DNA of 64,000 bases from Chaenocephalus aceratus (lineage: Eukaryota; Chordata; Actinopteri; Perciformes; Channichthyidae), in NCBI GenBank assembly GCA_023974075.1, contig CM043791.1, positions 5,721,829 through 5,785,828 on the forward strand, given 5' to 3'. Shown here piece after piece: positions 23,448-37,616 of this stretch. The first letter of the stretch is position 1. Each line of letters begins with the position of its first letter. The notes below the pieces were generated by a model, which did no database searches, was not told where the DNA came from, and worked only from the letters and a program-made list of their open reading frames with translations. The translations under genes and the position numbers were made by a program.

Positions 23448-24932
23448 ACTACTTCTCCAGCCTTATACCTTTCTCCAGAGTGCCATGGTGCATTGTTTAT
23501 TAATGTGTTTCAGTGGCATTACCGCCCGCTGGAGCGCGGCTCGTCCACCGGAGATTATTCTCCCGTTAACTCACAGTTGGAAAGTATTCACTGTCCGACT
23601 GTCACACAAGCAGCTGAGAAATATTCCCCATCCCCATCAGTGAATGTGTGTCAGTATGAATTGATGCTGTTTGGCATCACAACGCTGTTTCTCTGGCATT
23701 CTACAGGTGATGTTAGCATAGCAACCAAAGCTAATCAGACTATATTGACTACTTGTTGATATCATATTGTGGCATAAGTCGGCACATTTTACCGGCGTAG
23801 TTTTCGTTATGATTTTACTTGTGATGGCCACATGTAGGCCATGTATTGATTCCATCCGATAGCTGCAATAATACAAAACAGGAAAACATCTGCCTCTTCA
23901 CAATTGTCAATAACAGTGAACGGATGGTCATTAAAGTAAGGTAAAATAAACAGAATCACACTAAGCTGGTTAGTGTTGCCTGACTTTATATAAGTGTTTT
24001 TTATAAGTGTGTGGTCACGTTTTAGTCGCTTTGCTCAGCGCTACTACTTGTTACAACTTGTATTCGCTGTTCTCGTCATGATTGCTCAGGTTAATCTCAA
24101 CTTCCTCCATTGTAAGGGTGACGTATGCGGTTCTTAGATCCTGCCGGGTTGCCGAGTGGTCAATTGCGCCATCTAGTGGCATAAACTGAAATTACGGGGT
24201 TGCAGGAAAAAGTCCAAATTAATGCGGTCATTACTATAATTTGGACAATTTTGTACCAATATTCGGCGGTCCGGATTAAAAAGTCCAACGGGCCGTATGT
24301 GTTTAGATTGTGCTTAGTTTGCCCATGCGTGATATAGACACTTGTCTGATTAATTCCAGCTTTCATTCTGTAGCAGCCAAAGTGTGCTGTCGTGTAAAAT
24401 TGACACGATTGTGATGATGTTGGAAAAGAAAGGTCAAAATGCCCTGGAGAAAAATAAGCGTTTTTTTGGCAACTTTTACACTTAAAGGTCCCATGTTATG
24501 GCCATTTCTACTGATCATACAGTGAATACAAATATAAATGCAACACTTTAGTTTTTGCTCCCATTTTTCATGAGATGAACATACGCTATAATGTTAATTC
24601 ATGCTAATTCAGGGTATATGCAGGAATCCTGAAGTCAAATGTAATACCTTTTTAAGACCTTTGTTAAGACCCTTTCCATACATTTTAAGACCTCATCGCC
24701 ACTTTGAGTTCTAACCGGTTACATTGGTGACACACTTTACTATATACAGTATTGATTGTCCTTCCTCCTTATCTTCCAACCATTTGAACGCTAACTTGCA
24801 AATAACATGAAAGAAATCAAAGTAGAGCATCCAAAAAAACAACAACATATATTTAAAAAGGTAATGTTAGTCGGGGTGGGACTTGTTATGCTGAGTGGGA
24901 GGAGGAGTCATCTGCAAAAGTGAGAGTCTTTT
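23448..24932. other. Region without a gene; terminal-repeat fragments only
   Basis: No coding domain was recognised. 24484-24515 resembles a TTAA-type transposon end (TTAAAGGTCCCATG). 24520-24580 is a lone Tc1 left TIR. About 24609-24720 contains repeated TTTTAAGACC motifs like hAT ends. Confidence 0.45.
24520..24580 (+). repeat. Solo Tc1 terminal inverted repeat
   Basis: CAGTGAATACAAATATAAAT and the following ~40 bp match the left TIR of the Tc1 at 17103, preceded by TA. There is no transposase downstream. Confidence 0.75.
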
Positions 24933-25690
24933 TCACCAGTATAATGTCCATCGATGTCTGACTCTGTTTAATAGTTCTTTAAGCTTTGTAGATTTCTCAT
25001 CAATCATTTTCAGCCAAGCAGTCAGAGGCACACACAAGGATGTCTGAAAAACCCCGCATGTAGAGTTGAAATACTCCAAAACAAAATCATCAGAGGAGTC
25101 CTTCCCCAGCGTCACCAACCGGCTTGCGCGGTAATACCATCGCCCTCGATGGTCCGCTTTTAGTTTCCCAGACGGTGCCTGTCAGGACTCTTCTCACTTC
25201 TGGCGGTGGGGGAATATCTTCTTCCTCTTCCTTCACATTGAGGGGTAGCGGTGACAACTCTTCTTTGATCTCGCATGCTCTCTGCGTTTCTTTACTTTTC
25301 TTTGCAAATATCTTGTACACCGATGGTTCCACTATGGTTTCTTGATACACTACTTCTTCTGATACAGTGGTTGCGTGGATATCTCTGGAAGACACCAGAG
25401 TTAACACAGCCCGATCTGTTGAGGTCAGTGTCGCTTTAACACTGCGGGGTCCATACAGTTTCTCCATTCTTCAGACTGTAGAAATGCAGTTCATTCGCCA
25501 CATAGTTGAATACATAACCCCAAACATCACCATTTTTTAGAATCCATTCTTCATGAAGTTCTTCGGCTGGAGGTGTCTGAACCCGGCACATATACTGCAT
25601 CCGTTTCTTGATTGGCGCTCCCGACGGATGGCGGTAAGTTGTCACAGGCGTCTCGCTGATTAAACCCATATCGAGGCGTCTCTTGGCCAT
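24933..25690 (-). pseudogene. Unrecognised protein remnant in three overlapping frames
   Basis: Starting at ATG 25690, 84 codons read MAKRRLDMGLISETPVTTYR... with an aromatic-rich stretch (WGYVFNYVANELHFYSL). The frame shifts near 25440. A 125-codon frame (25467-25090) then carries an acidic, proline-rich motif (NVKEEEEDIPPPPEVRR). A further frame (25118-24933) carries DFVLEYFNSTCGVFQTSL. Adjacent frames overlap with plausible protein on each side, which suggests one gene of ~250 codons with two indels. I do not recognise the family. It may be a transposon accessory ORF or a decayed host gene; no TIR pair was found around it. Confidence 0.4.
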
Positions 25691-26116
25691 TTTTCTTTTT
25701 TGAAAGATGACTTGATGAGTGGAAACGACTGGCTTTTTATTTTTTTATCTAACCCCACCCCCCACTGTCTTCTGACATCAGGGGGTGGGGACGGGGACGG
25801 GGGGGAGACAGGAAGGGGTGTGAGGGGGACGGTGGGGGACATCATCAGCATACAGCCCACCTGTCAGTTTCGATGCATACTAATGTGATTGAAGCAGCAT
25901 TTTTTTTTTTTAGCGTTTTAATTCGGCTCCATAATGCGCAACAGTGGGGGCCTTTCACACCTGTGAATACACATCACCCCCCTCCTATCGACGGATCTCA
26001 CACCTACTTGGGATACCACACCTACTTGGGATTTCACACCTCGACCAAATGGGAGGCGGGACTTAGCTCATTTGCATAAGGGGGAAGGTGTGACCTGTCA
26101 CTTTTGTATGCATACT
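25691..26116. other. Intergenic; G-rich and direct repeats
   Basis: There is a G-rich run at 25780-25850 (GGGGTGGGGACGG-like) and two copies of CACACCTACTTGGGA (26008-26036). No gene was found. Confidence 0.5.
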
Positions 26117-26119
26117 AAT

Positions 26120-26805
26120 AGCCGCGTTCACACTGCGGTACTTTTCCCACAAAGGTTCATGCGAACTTAGTTCATGCGAACTCTTTAGTTCGCATAAACT
26201 AAGTACAGATCGCGTTCACACCAGAAAAAGTCCCTGGGGGTGGATTAGGCAAATGAAGCCGCTGACATCACTTCTTCTTCTTCTGCTTTGGGTTTACTGG
26301 CAGGCCGCAAACCACTTCACGGCGTATACTGCCGCCCAAAGTCCCCGGCCGGAAGTCCCCGGAGTTGGGGAAGGCTTCAGTAGAAGCTGCTGGGAGTCCC
26401 AGCAGCTTCTACTGAAGCCTTCCGAGTAAATCGCCAGAACGCCGACACCTCCTCATCTCCACCGCGCCCATGTTTTATTTTGTGTTGCCATAAGTTAGTC
26501 TCTCTGCGTTTCTGCGCTGGGCTAATGCTAATAATGCTAATGCGAGGATAATAAAATGGCGGCTTCACAAAACTTTTTGGGAGTTTTACAGGGCGTGGTT
26601 TGCAATCCGCCCAGCCAATCAGAAATATAGCTCTTTTCACAAAAAAGAGCCGCTCGAAAGTCCCTGCTCTCTAGCAGGGACTTTCGAGGGGGTAAAAAGG
26701 TTCGCATGAACTACTTTTAGTACCGGCTCTTTTTGGTGTGAACGCGATCATGAACTAAGTTCGCATGAACCTTTGTGGGAAAAGTACCGCAGTGTGAACG
26801 CGGCT
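26120..26805. mobile_element. PIF/Harbinger-like MITE, copy 1
   Basis: The ends AGCCGCGTTCACACTGCGGT are perfect inverted repeats continuing for more than 40 bp. TSD AAT (26117-26119 and 26806-26808). It is the same family as 37753-38475 (TSD ATT) and the shorter 50438-50747 (TSD TAT). The superfamily call rests on the 3-bp AT-rich TSD. It contains two internal palindromes. Confidence 0.88.
26369..26423. repeat. Perfect 55-bp palindrome
   Basis: Two 27-base arms starting GGAAGGCTTCAGTAG are separated by one G. It lies inside the MITE. The corresponding site in copy 2 (about 38008-38095) is an imperfect, longer quasi-palindrome. Confidence 0.95.
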
Positions 26806-26808
26806 AAT

Positions 26809-28429
26809 GAGATCGTGTGGATCAAAAATACATATGTAAGACTTTTTTCTGTATTTGAATTTTATTTACATGTATATGAAACGGAACACATTTGTGTGTG
26901 CATTGAAAAACACAAGTGTGGATCCGGAAATACAAGTGTGAATCCTTCTGTGTGCATGTGTGTATTATGAGACTGTTCTGTTTGGCTCTACCTACGTGTG
27001 TGATGAACATCAACAAATCACGCCACAGATCCCAGTTAACTGATGAACACCTCAGATATGTCCTGATAATTGCCACAACCAAACTGACACCAAACTTTGA
27101 TGCACTGGCAATAAAGGGTGACCAACAACACTGTTCCCACTGAAAGGAAATGTAAGTTTTCTTAACTTTCAGGTAATGGCTTTTACTTGTAATTTGTATT
27201 TGTTCACACAAACACTCTCCATCCATCTGCTACTGGCCCAGCCCACCCGTCACATTTTAAAACTCATAGTGGCCCCCGAGCCTAAAAGTTTGCAGACCAA
27301 CACCTGACATAATGAAAAGTCACCAGCAGTATGTCTACACTCTATCTCAGTAGTGAGGTATGATTGAGAGCATCATGTCAGCGAGTCAAGAGGCGATACA
27401 TTTGTCAGGAACAGTGGGGGGAACAGGTGCAGCAGACATTAGGAGTCATGATAAGCAATGATGATCAGCCCGCAGGAGGGGGGAGGCTGTAAAACAATAG
27501 GGAGGGAAGAAATGAGAGGGAAGATCAATGAGCGGGGCAGGGCTGGGGATGGGGTCTTTTCGCTGACTGCAGTCATTACCATGAAGTGCCAACAGATGCC
27601 ACAGCTGCCGGAAGCCTAATCTCAGCAATTTACACCGCTGTCAGGTCTGAGCAGGTTCCAACGAATCAGGCGCTGCAGAGCTACCCACCTGACACCTTCA
27701 CTACGCACATGTGGCCAAAATAGCATATCCATTCATGCACTGCATTAACACACTGCTGTCAGGCTCATTCAAAATGCAACTCAGCATGGCCCATATGGGC
27801 TCACAGCACATGAATATGCATGCAAAACACACACCTCCCATACCCCTGATACAGAACATGTATATGCATGCTACACACACACCTCCCATACCCCTGATAG
27901 TACTAATACTCTCAGCGGGGAAGGAGAGCAACTCATGTTTCTTAAAATTGGTTCTGTCATCCATGAAGTACATCCGTCCATGAGAGGATGGGGATCTATC
28001 CCAGCATGCATCAGGCAGTAGGCAGGTGGACAGGCATAACTATTATAAGGCGAACGTCACTGCTATCATAGAGTTAATGACTAAATGTTGCGGCTCTGAA
28101 AAACATTAAGAGCATTTAGATACATAGAAGCAGAAACATATTATAATACAATTAAAAAGCCAAAGAATAACATTACATTTAAACAAGCTAAAATAGAATA
28201 TGACAATAATTAAAACAAGATTTAAGAATTACAGAGTGTAAGATATGAATAGTTGTTTTATGTAATCGAAAGCAGGCACAACATTTTTTTTATAATGGAA
28301 TATTTGATTTTACAGGTTCATAATTTTTAGTGTGATTTTTCTATAAATTCTAAGAAAATAAATGTTGCTAAAAGGACAGCTCCTTTCTAAATAAATATCC
28401 AGGAACCGCAAAAAGTTCAAAAGGGGCTC
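26809..28429. other. About 1.6 kb without a recognised gene
   Basis: The sequence appears to be host intergenic DNA. A ~48-bp tandem duplication lies at about 27811-27899 (two copies of ATATGCATGC...ACACCTCCCATACCCCTGAT). 26830-27000 is distantly similar to 32700-32880. Confidence 0.5.
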
Positions 28430-29860
28430 TAGTATGGTGGTGTACTTTAGCCCGTTGACAGGCCACGCATTACTCGACCCAGGACTTCATGTCCTTTTTA
28501 AGCCCTTGCCACACAAACTTCTGCAACACCAACTTCAGGGACGGTTTCCTGCCGGGGTGGGAAAGGTTGTGAATCGCCTCAAAAACGTGTCGGCGCCAGT
28601 TCACAGGGACCAGCGGTCGAGGCCGGCCCGTGGAGATGTCACACCACAGCTTCACGACCTCCTCCAGGCGCAATCCTGTGTCCGAAGCCTTGAGGGTCTA
28701 GACCCCGTGGTCAGAGGCCTGGTCCGTGCCCATGCACAGGTAATCGAGGCCCAGCTGTTCAGCTCCGATGACCGCCCTGGAGAGGCAGTCCGCGACCACG
28801 TTAGCCTTACTAGCGATGTGTCCGATGTCCGCGGTGTACTCTATATATATATCCTTTATTTAACCAGGTAAAAAACTCATTGAGATTAAAATCTCTTTTC
28901 CAAGAGTGACCTGGCCAAGAAGGGCAGCATGTACAAAGTTACAACATATAAAACACAGACATGAAAGGCAGACAAATACAGCTGTAAAACACAAATAAAA
29001 TGGCACATTAGCCAGTCAATATGCAAAGTAAAACAAACTATTAAAATCATTCAAAAACTGGCAACATTTAAAACGATTTCAGGATATACGAGCACTCACA
29101 TCGACCAACGGTGTCGTGTTCTCTGTCCTTTAAGATGGACCTGAATTCCCCACTCGGATATGTATGAGAGCTGGCGTTGCTGGCGGGCGGACCACGGCTC
29201 GGCCACCTTGGACATGCAGAATGTGAGTGGCTCGTGATCCACGAATGCCGTAAACTCCCGGCCTTCCAACAGGAAACGGAAGTGGCGAATCGCCAACCAG
29301 AGGCCAAGGAGTTCCCTGTCGAAAGCACTGTACTTGCGCTCCCTGGGGGTCAACTGGCGACTGAAAAAGGGGAGCGGTTGCCAGGCGCCGTCGACCCATT
29401 GTTCATGCACCGTGCCTACAGCATAGTCAGACGCGGGGGGACTTGTCTTTGAGGGCCGTACGCATGGTGTGGGCAGCCCGGCGGATAAACCGGTGATAAA
29501 ATGTGACCATCCCGAGGAACTCTCGGAGCACCCGAGCTGCGAAAGTCCGTGAGCGCACAGGAAGTCTGCGCAGAGGAGGGGGAAGGAGATGTCGGCTGTG
29601 ACGAAATCCCATGTAAACCGCTGGCCCTCGAAACATAGGTCCACTGTCTTTGTGCCATAGGTGCAAATAGGGGTGTCGTTAGCGGACGTTAAAGGTGGGC
29701 CGTGGCCCCCACCAGCGGCGTCTTCCACCGTAGCTGGCAGGATGCTCCGCTGGGCGCCAGTGTCACAAAGGAGTCTGCGCCCGAAGAGGGTGTCCCTGAT
29801 GAACAGGAGCCGGTTGGATGTGCCCACGTTCGCGACCACTCCTGAGCGCAGGTATTTGTG
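28430..29860 (-). pseudogene. Gypsy pol remnant: protease, RNase H, integrase N-terminus
   Basis: On the minus strand, 29839 onward encodes RRLLCDTGAQRSILPAT (retropepsin DTGA) to about 29540. A deletion removes most of RT and joins to a late RT piece in another frame (LREFLGMVTFYHRF). RNase H follows in 29430-29100: FFSRQLTPRERKYSAFDREL and FAFVDHEPLTF-like motifs. After a LINE tail insertion come the linker (ANVVADCLSRA) and the start of integrase with the HHCC region (VFEAIHNLSHPGRKPSL). There are several frameshifts. The order PR-RT-RH-IN is standard Gypsy, unlike the Gmr1-like element at 2-8 kb. Confidence 0.85.
28838..29089 (-). repeat. LINE 3' tail inserted in the Gypsy remnant
   Basis: TTTATTTAACCAGGTAAAAA followed by CTCATTGAGATTAAAATCTC is a common teleost LINE 3' end. 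It interrupts the RNase H-integrase linker. Confidence 0.7.
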
Positions 29861-30023
29861 TTGATTCTCTCGCGCCCACTAGGAAGTTAAAATAAATAAG
29901 AGACAATGGAGTCCCTGAAAAGGGTCAAATTGGTTACTTTAATTAAGTAGCGTGGTAATGAAACAAACAGAGGAGTAGTGGTCTTGCTGCTGTCACTCCT
30001 CGGCTCTTGGTAGTTCAGGCATT

Positions 30024-30024
30024 T

Positions 30025-30062
<38 letters not shown>
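30024..30062. repeat. (ATCA)n microsatellite at LINE 3' end
   Basis: Nine to ten ATCA units. It is part of the L2 tail; the same tail with fewer units occurs at about 62084. Confidence 0.9.
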
Positions 30063-31050
30063 GTTTATTTATATAGCCCAATATCACAAATGTTACATTT
30101 GTCTCAGTGGTCTTCACAGTGTGTACAGAATATCAGTATGACAATACGACACCCTCTGTCCTTACCTCTGTCCTTAGACCCTCACATCGTACAAGGAAAC
30201 ACTTCCAGAGAAAACCCAGTTTAAAGGGAAAAATGGGAGAAACCTCAGGGAGAGCAACAGAGGAGGGATCCCTCTCCCAGGACGGACAGACGTGCAATAG
30301 ATGCTGTGTGTAAATTGAAAAGATAATACATTTATAACATAGGTAGACCAAATGTTTGGAAATGCATGTGTCTATAATAAGAAGATGAATCCACGAGGAT
30401 GTCAGCAATCTTGTGGGAGTCATCAGGGAAGTAGTATGGTGAGAGTCTGGCAGGACCGCAGAGACAGGTTCAGCCACGACTCCAAGTCCAGGACTCAGAT
30501 CCAAGGAGAGAGAATCCAGGACACACGACCACAGCAACAGGATTAGCCTCGACTCAGGATACCGGCGTATATATGGACACAAAAAAGAGATTTGGGGGAA
30601 ACTGGGTTAATCGGAACATGAGAGTACACAGGTACAGACAGCCAGAAAGATGGAGTAAGGTGCCCCCCCCCCAACAGTCCAAGCATATAGCAGCTAAACT
30701 ACATGTCTACATACATGCACACCCTTAGGATAGGTTGAGGGAAAAGGGTAGCAAGTAAGAAGTAGGAAACAGAGGTGGAGAGGCACATAGGGAGAAAGGT
30801 CCCCACTGGAACCTGAATTGGTTAGAGGTAAGGAGTAGGTCTGTGGCTACGTTCCACACTCCCGAGCCGGGCTAGGCCTTCTCTGCAACCTGTTATCCTC
30901 TATTAGAACCTCGAGAGGTCATAGAGGGGAAAGGTTTGGATAACATTTTAAATATAAGATCTACGTTTTTAGGATTTAAGTGAAAGAGTAAGAACTAAAA
31001 TGTATAGGTGAAGAGGCACAACGTATCTACGTCAATGCACTCTTATTAGA

Positions 31051-32437
31051 TTATTTTATTTTATCACTATAAGCTTTATCAAAAAGGAAGGTCTTAAGCG
31101 TACTCTTAAAAACGGATAGGGTGTCTGCCGCCCGAACACAAACTGGAAGCTGATTCCACAAATGTGGAGCTTGATAAGAAAAGGCTCTGGCTCCCATTGT
31201 ACTTTTAGAGACTCTAGGAACAACCAACAACCCTGCATTCTTGGAACGCAATGCCCTAGTAGGACGGTAGGGTATAATGAGATCTTTAAGGTAAGATGGC
31301 GCCTGCCCATTAAGGGCTTTGTAGGCGAGAAGAAGAATTTTAAATGCTATCCTGTGTTCTATAGGGAGCCAGTGTAAGGCAGCCAGAAGCAGGAGTAATG
31401 TGGTCCCTTTTCCTAACTCTAGGTTAGTACACGAGCTGCAGCATTTTGAATCAGCTGAAGCGACTTGACTGACTTCTTGGTACTCCCTGATAATAAGAGT
31501 TACAATAATCCATCCTTGAAGTAACAAATGCATGGACTAGTTTCTCTGCATCGTTTTGAGGCAAGATATGCCTGATTTTGGCAATGTTGCATAGATGGAA
31601 GTAGGCGGTCCTTGAAATTGATTTTATGTGGGCGTTAAAGGATAAATCCTGATGAAATATAACACCAAGATTCCTTACAGTCTCACTGGAGGCCAAATTA
31701 ATGCCATCCATAGTTAGTATATCTTTAGATAATTTGTTTCGTAGATTCTTCGGGCCAAGTACAATAACTTCAGTTTTGGTCGTGTTTAACATCAAAAAGT
31801 TTAAGGTCATCCACGTTTTTAAGTCCTTGAGGCAGTCTTGAATTTTCTTTAGGTGATTGGTTTCATCAGGCTTGATTGATAAATATAGTTGAGTATCATC
31901 CGCATAACAATGAAAGTTTACAGAATGATTCCTTATGATATTGCCTAGCGGAAGCATACTGTATATAGTGTGAACACAATAGGTCCAAGCACTCCATGGC
32001 TAACTTTGGTTTGCGTGGAAGATTCATCGTTAACACGCACAAACTGAGAGCGTTCAGATAGATAGGACCTAAACCAGCCTAAAGCAGTTCCCTGTATGCC
32101 AACTAAGTGCTCTAGTCTTTGCAATAGGATATCATGGTCGATAGTATCAAATGCAGCACTGAGATCGAGCAAAACAAGAATAGAGACAAGTCCCTTGTCT
32201 GAGGCTATTAGAATGTCATTTGTGACTTTAACCAGAGCTGTCTCTGTGCTATTATGTGAACCTCTGGATCGAGGTTGTGCTTTTAAGAAGAGGTTTTATC
32301 ACTGCTACTTTGAATGATTGTGGAACATAGCCTGATAATAAAGACATATTCATAATATTTAATAAAGAAGTGCTAATTAATGGAAACACTTCTTTTAACA
32401 GCTTAGTTGGAATCGGGTCTAAGATACACGTTGATGC
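31051..32437 (-). pseudogene. L2 reverse transcriptase
   Basis: Upstream to downstream on the minus strand: LDPIPTKLLKE and VAVIKPLLK (32437-32270), motif A DLSAAFDTIDHDILLQRL, motif B (GVLGPIVFTLY), motif C CYADDTQLYLS with intact YADD, and the connector LGVIFHQDLSFNAHI. The C-terminal block is AALHWLPIEHRI, HLWNQLPVCVRAAD and LKTFLFDKAY. Frameshifts occur near 31950 (before LPLG) and near 31450-31380. All catalytic residues are present but the frame is broken. Confidence 0.88.
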
Positions 32438-32440
32438 ATG

Positions 32441-33339
32441 GGCGTAGGAAGCATCCTGAATGTGGGGGGGACATTTTTAACGGGGGGTGTGGGGGTCCTC
32501 CCCACAAAAAAAATAGATTTCCTGTATTCTGGTGCATTTTAACAGGTGGTTTGATACTTTTATGTGGCTCTACTAGCATGAGGAAAATAATGGGTACATT
32601 TTGTAATTTCATCCAGTAGTAAAGAAAGGAAACATATTTGATTATTAATTCAGAGCCGTCTTTGAATTAATAAAAAGCAGTTGAAATGCCCATTTTTTGT
32701 ACATTTATATACAACAATACATATTTGTGACTGCATTGAGAGATATTGTTGTGGAGAGTCATTTATATATACATCGCAAAATACATTTGTGAATCCTTCT
32801 GTGAGCATTTATTAATATTGAGACTGATCTGACTCCATACGGATTTTAAGTTCACCTAGGAATGGTATCATTGACTTAAATGTTCAAATAAATGTTGCTC
32901 TTCTGTCTATATTGGTCACATGATGCCCCTTGACTGAAATGCTTCCTGTTCAATATCCCCACTGATTTCCTTAACATTCTGGGATGAGAGTCCACATCAC
33001 AATTTACTCTAAACTGTCATTTCCCTTTCATCACTCACCTCAGCAACGGACCTCTCTCCACTGTCCCTGTGTTCTGCCTCTGACTCACTCTCAAGCGCCT
33101 AGATGTCAAGAGAGATGGTGAAGTGATCATTATTTATTGAGCAGTATAATCTTTCACATTGAATCATAACAAGTCATACTGAATGTAAATACAACTGACT
33201 CTAAAGTAAGTCCCAGTCTGTGACATTGGACATTTTGAAGACTCAAAGTCCCAAGCAGTAGGTAGAATATTAGCTATTAGTCTGTGTAATGTGCACAGAA
33301 AATAAATAGTTAACTGAATACTGGGATGGAAATTGCCTA
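32441..33339. other. No gene recognised
   Basis: It begins with ATGGGCGTAGGAAGCATCC and GTGGGGGGGACA, which resembles a hAT terminus that cut the L2 element, but no partner end was found. The rest is AT-rich and unassigned. Confidence 0.4.
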
Positions 33340-33705
33340 TAAGCCCTCGATAGAATTTTAAATTCTATCCTGTGTTCTATAGGGAGCCAGTGTAAGGCAG
33401 CCAGAACAGGAGTAATGTGGTCCCTTTTCCTAACTCTGGTTAGTACACGATCTGCAGCATTTTGAATCAGCTGAAGCGACTTGACTGACTTCTTGGTACT
33501 CCCTGATAATAAGGAGTTACAATAATCCAGCCTTGAAGTAACAAATGCATGGACTAGTTTCTCTGCATCGTTTTGAGGCAAGATATGCCTAATTTTGGCA
33601 ATGTTGCATAGATGGAAGTAGGCGGTCCTTGAGTTTGATTTTATGTGGGCGTTAAAGGATAAATCCCGATCAAATATAACACCAAGATTCCTTACAGTCT
33701 CTTTT
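33340..33705 (-). pseudogene. L2 LINE RT fragment
   Basis: The minus strand encodes AYFHLCNIAKIRHILPQND, LVHAFVTSRLDYCNSLL, then RDHITPVLAALHWLPI, the same family as 31.4-31.6 kb. Both ends are truncated. Confidence 0.88.
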
Positions 33706-33799
33706 TCCCATTGACTTACATGGGGAAAGAGTAGTCTGTAACTCGTTGGATAATTTTTTTTAAACTAAATAAACTACCCAGTAGCCTATTGAACATTTG

Positions 33800-36034
33800 T
33801 ATAGACACACATCACATTTAAAATACATAATTAATAAATGGGTGAAAATTGCTCGTGTCCATAATGGGCAGCATTAATATATATACCCACATGCCAGCTA
33901 AGGTCAGAAGAGCTTTATTTAACAGATGGTCTTATGTCTGTGACCCCTCCTGTTGTTCATTGATAAGCCTGAAACATGCACTTGTCAAGGTTCAGAGGCA
34001 CATATTGCAAATATGGCAGTAGCCATCGATCATCTTAAGATAAGATATACTTTATTGATCCCAAGTTGGGAAATGTTTTTGTTACAGCAGCATCTACAAC
34101 ATGCAATGTATTGTTACTTTGTAATTCTACTCCACTACAATTCAGAGGTTAACCTGGTATTTTTACTCCACTATATTTATTTTAGTTACTTTGGAGATTC
34201 TGATTAATAATGTGAAATATAAACAACCCTTAAAGCAGACTGTAGTTACACCTGAGTAAAATTCAGGTAAGGTGATTGTGCCAAAATAAACTATGCAATA
34301 TATTAGACGTTAAGTACTTTGTCAGGCTTAATATTTATCTCTAGATACCCCCAATGTTTTTTTCTTATTCAAAAGAAGACCTTAACTTAAAGTATTCTTT
34401 AATGTTTAAATAAAGCTTTATTAGTTTGTCTGTTTTGCACATCCTCCTCCTCATTAATATCTTTGGACGTCCTGCACTAAACTGTTTTATTGTAGAGATC
34501 ACAACAGTATCTTCTTGATATTTTCTATTCTATATTTCTGTCATTGACCTTCTACTTTCCCCCTATTTTGTATGTAGGCTACTCTTAATATTTAAATGTT
34601 TTCATCAAATATAACATATCCAATAAAAAATGCAATAACGTGCTTTAACCACTAGGCGGTGCGGGTTAAAAAACTGTCAAGTTTACAGTGTTAACACAAT
34701 AAATTATACTTTATGAAGATGTTACAAATAACACGCAGCATACAATGCCATAATAACTTTGTATTATTAGTGTAGGACACTATGTATAACATCTGAAGAT
34801 GTGTAGTTTTATTCATTTTTCACATAATCTTACAGAATATTGCTATATTATTTCACATATTGTAGTTCTACAAATTAATATCTGAGGTATATCCGTTATT
34901 TAATGGTAAGCTATTGAAATTCTGATTCCATAGATGTGTCTCCCATCACCCAAAACCCCTGACTATTCTCTCAACTCAGTATTTACATTCTTTCATTCAA
35001 AGAAAATCAGTAATATCTTAAAAACTAAAAGTCGTTTTCTATCAGCTATGCATCATTATGGTTTAAATATAACCTATCTACCAATTGGATCAAATATAAA
35101 AGTCAGCCGAATTACTATTGATACTGCAAGGAGACGTATTGTATGAAGAGAAATTGAAGATGTTGTTTAATTGGTGATATATTTATGATCCACGTCACAT
35201 ATTCAGTTTCAGCAGCATTTCTTCCAGTTTGTCCAAAGGTCTCCTAATCAGGGCTCAATAAATAGAGAACTACGGCAGATATGTAATATTTAATGCAGCC
35301 GAACCGTGTATTACAATGCCGTTATGTGATGACTTTCAAAGAGAAAAGCAAGCACACTCGGAATAAAGTATTATTATTTTTATTTGTTTTAATGTTTTCG
35401 GATTTCACATCGCATAAACACCATATCCCAACGTGCATTGCGGCTAAAACATCCAATCACCGAGCTTCAACGATAGCTGAGGATTATGGGTAGTTCGATG
35501 TTTTAGCCTATCAAAACCTCTGAAAAAAGAAATGTGTAGACAAATCTATGGGAAAAACACAAAAGCAGTGTACACAATTTAAACCAATTCATGTTGTGTA
35601 ATTTTAGTGGATGAGTACGGCAGATATCACTGTAAAATCATTTGACAGAGAGGGGAATACGGTTTTATTATGAAAACTTCAGGACCAAAAATACTGTTTT
35701 CACCCTGTGAGGGTTGACGCTAACTTTACACAGGGGGAAAGACATACATGTTCTCCTGGCGAAACCTCAAATAATCTTCGTAATATCTATCAAACTATAG
35801 ATCCTACACATCCACTGGATGTAGATTTTAAAAGTACAATATACACTTCTCGCTAGAAATCTAATCAAAAAGCATTTTAACGGCCAAACTATTCTACAAT
35901 TTAGGATTTTACAGAGAGGGTTATTTGCCGCAAATTGTTGTTTCTTACACGACCACTAGAGGTGCTAAACTTTAAAACGTGACTATAGGTCGTAATAAGC
36001 TGCTGAACAATCTACCAATTTGGTCGTATGAGTT
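33800..36034 (-). mobile_element. Element X, copy 1 (inverted, truncated)
   Basis: About 2.2 kb homologous, in reverse orientation, to the interior and one end of X copies 2 and 3. It ends at GGTCGTATGAGTTG, 12 bases short of the full terminus, and lacks the other ~900 bp. It contains the same internal LINE-like tail (TACTTTATTGATCCCAAGTT at about 34048-34067). A GATGCTA...TAGCATC hairpin sits at the truncated end (about 36036-36058). It is more diverged than the other two copies. Confidence 0.75.
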
Positions 36035-37608
<1,574 letters not shown>

Positions 37609-37616
37609 TTTATTTA

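Larger units (their letters stand above)
30017..32440 (-). mobile_element. L2-type LINE, 5'-truncated, with (AATC)n-type 3' tail
   Basis: The minus-strand 3' end is the tetranucleotide repeat at 30024-30062, preceded by the conserved tail TTTATTTATATAGCCCAATA on the plus strand. The 3' UTR runs to about 31050 and RT from 31050 to 32440. The endonuclease is missing. A second fragment of the same family lies at 33340-33705 and another tail at 62084. Confidence 0.88.

Noticed and set aside
28434..28871. 145-codon plus-strand ORF
   Set aside because: It is the antisense shadow of the Gypsy integrase/linker, which has recognisable motifs on the minus strand.
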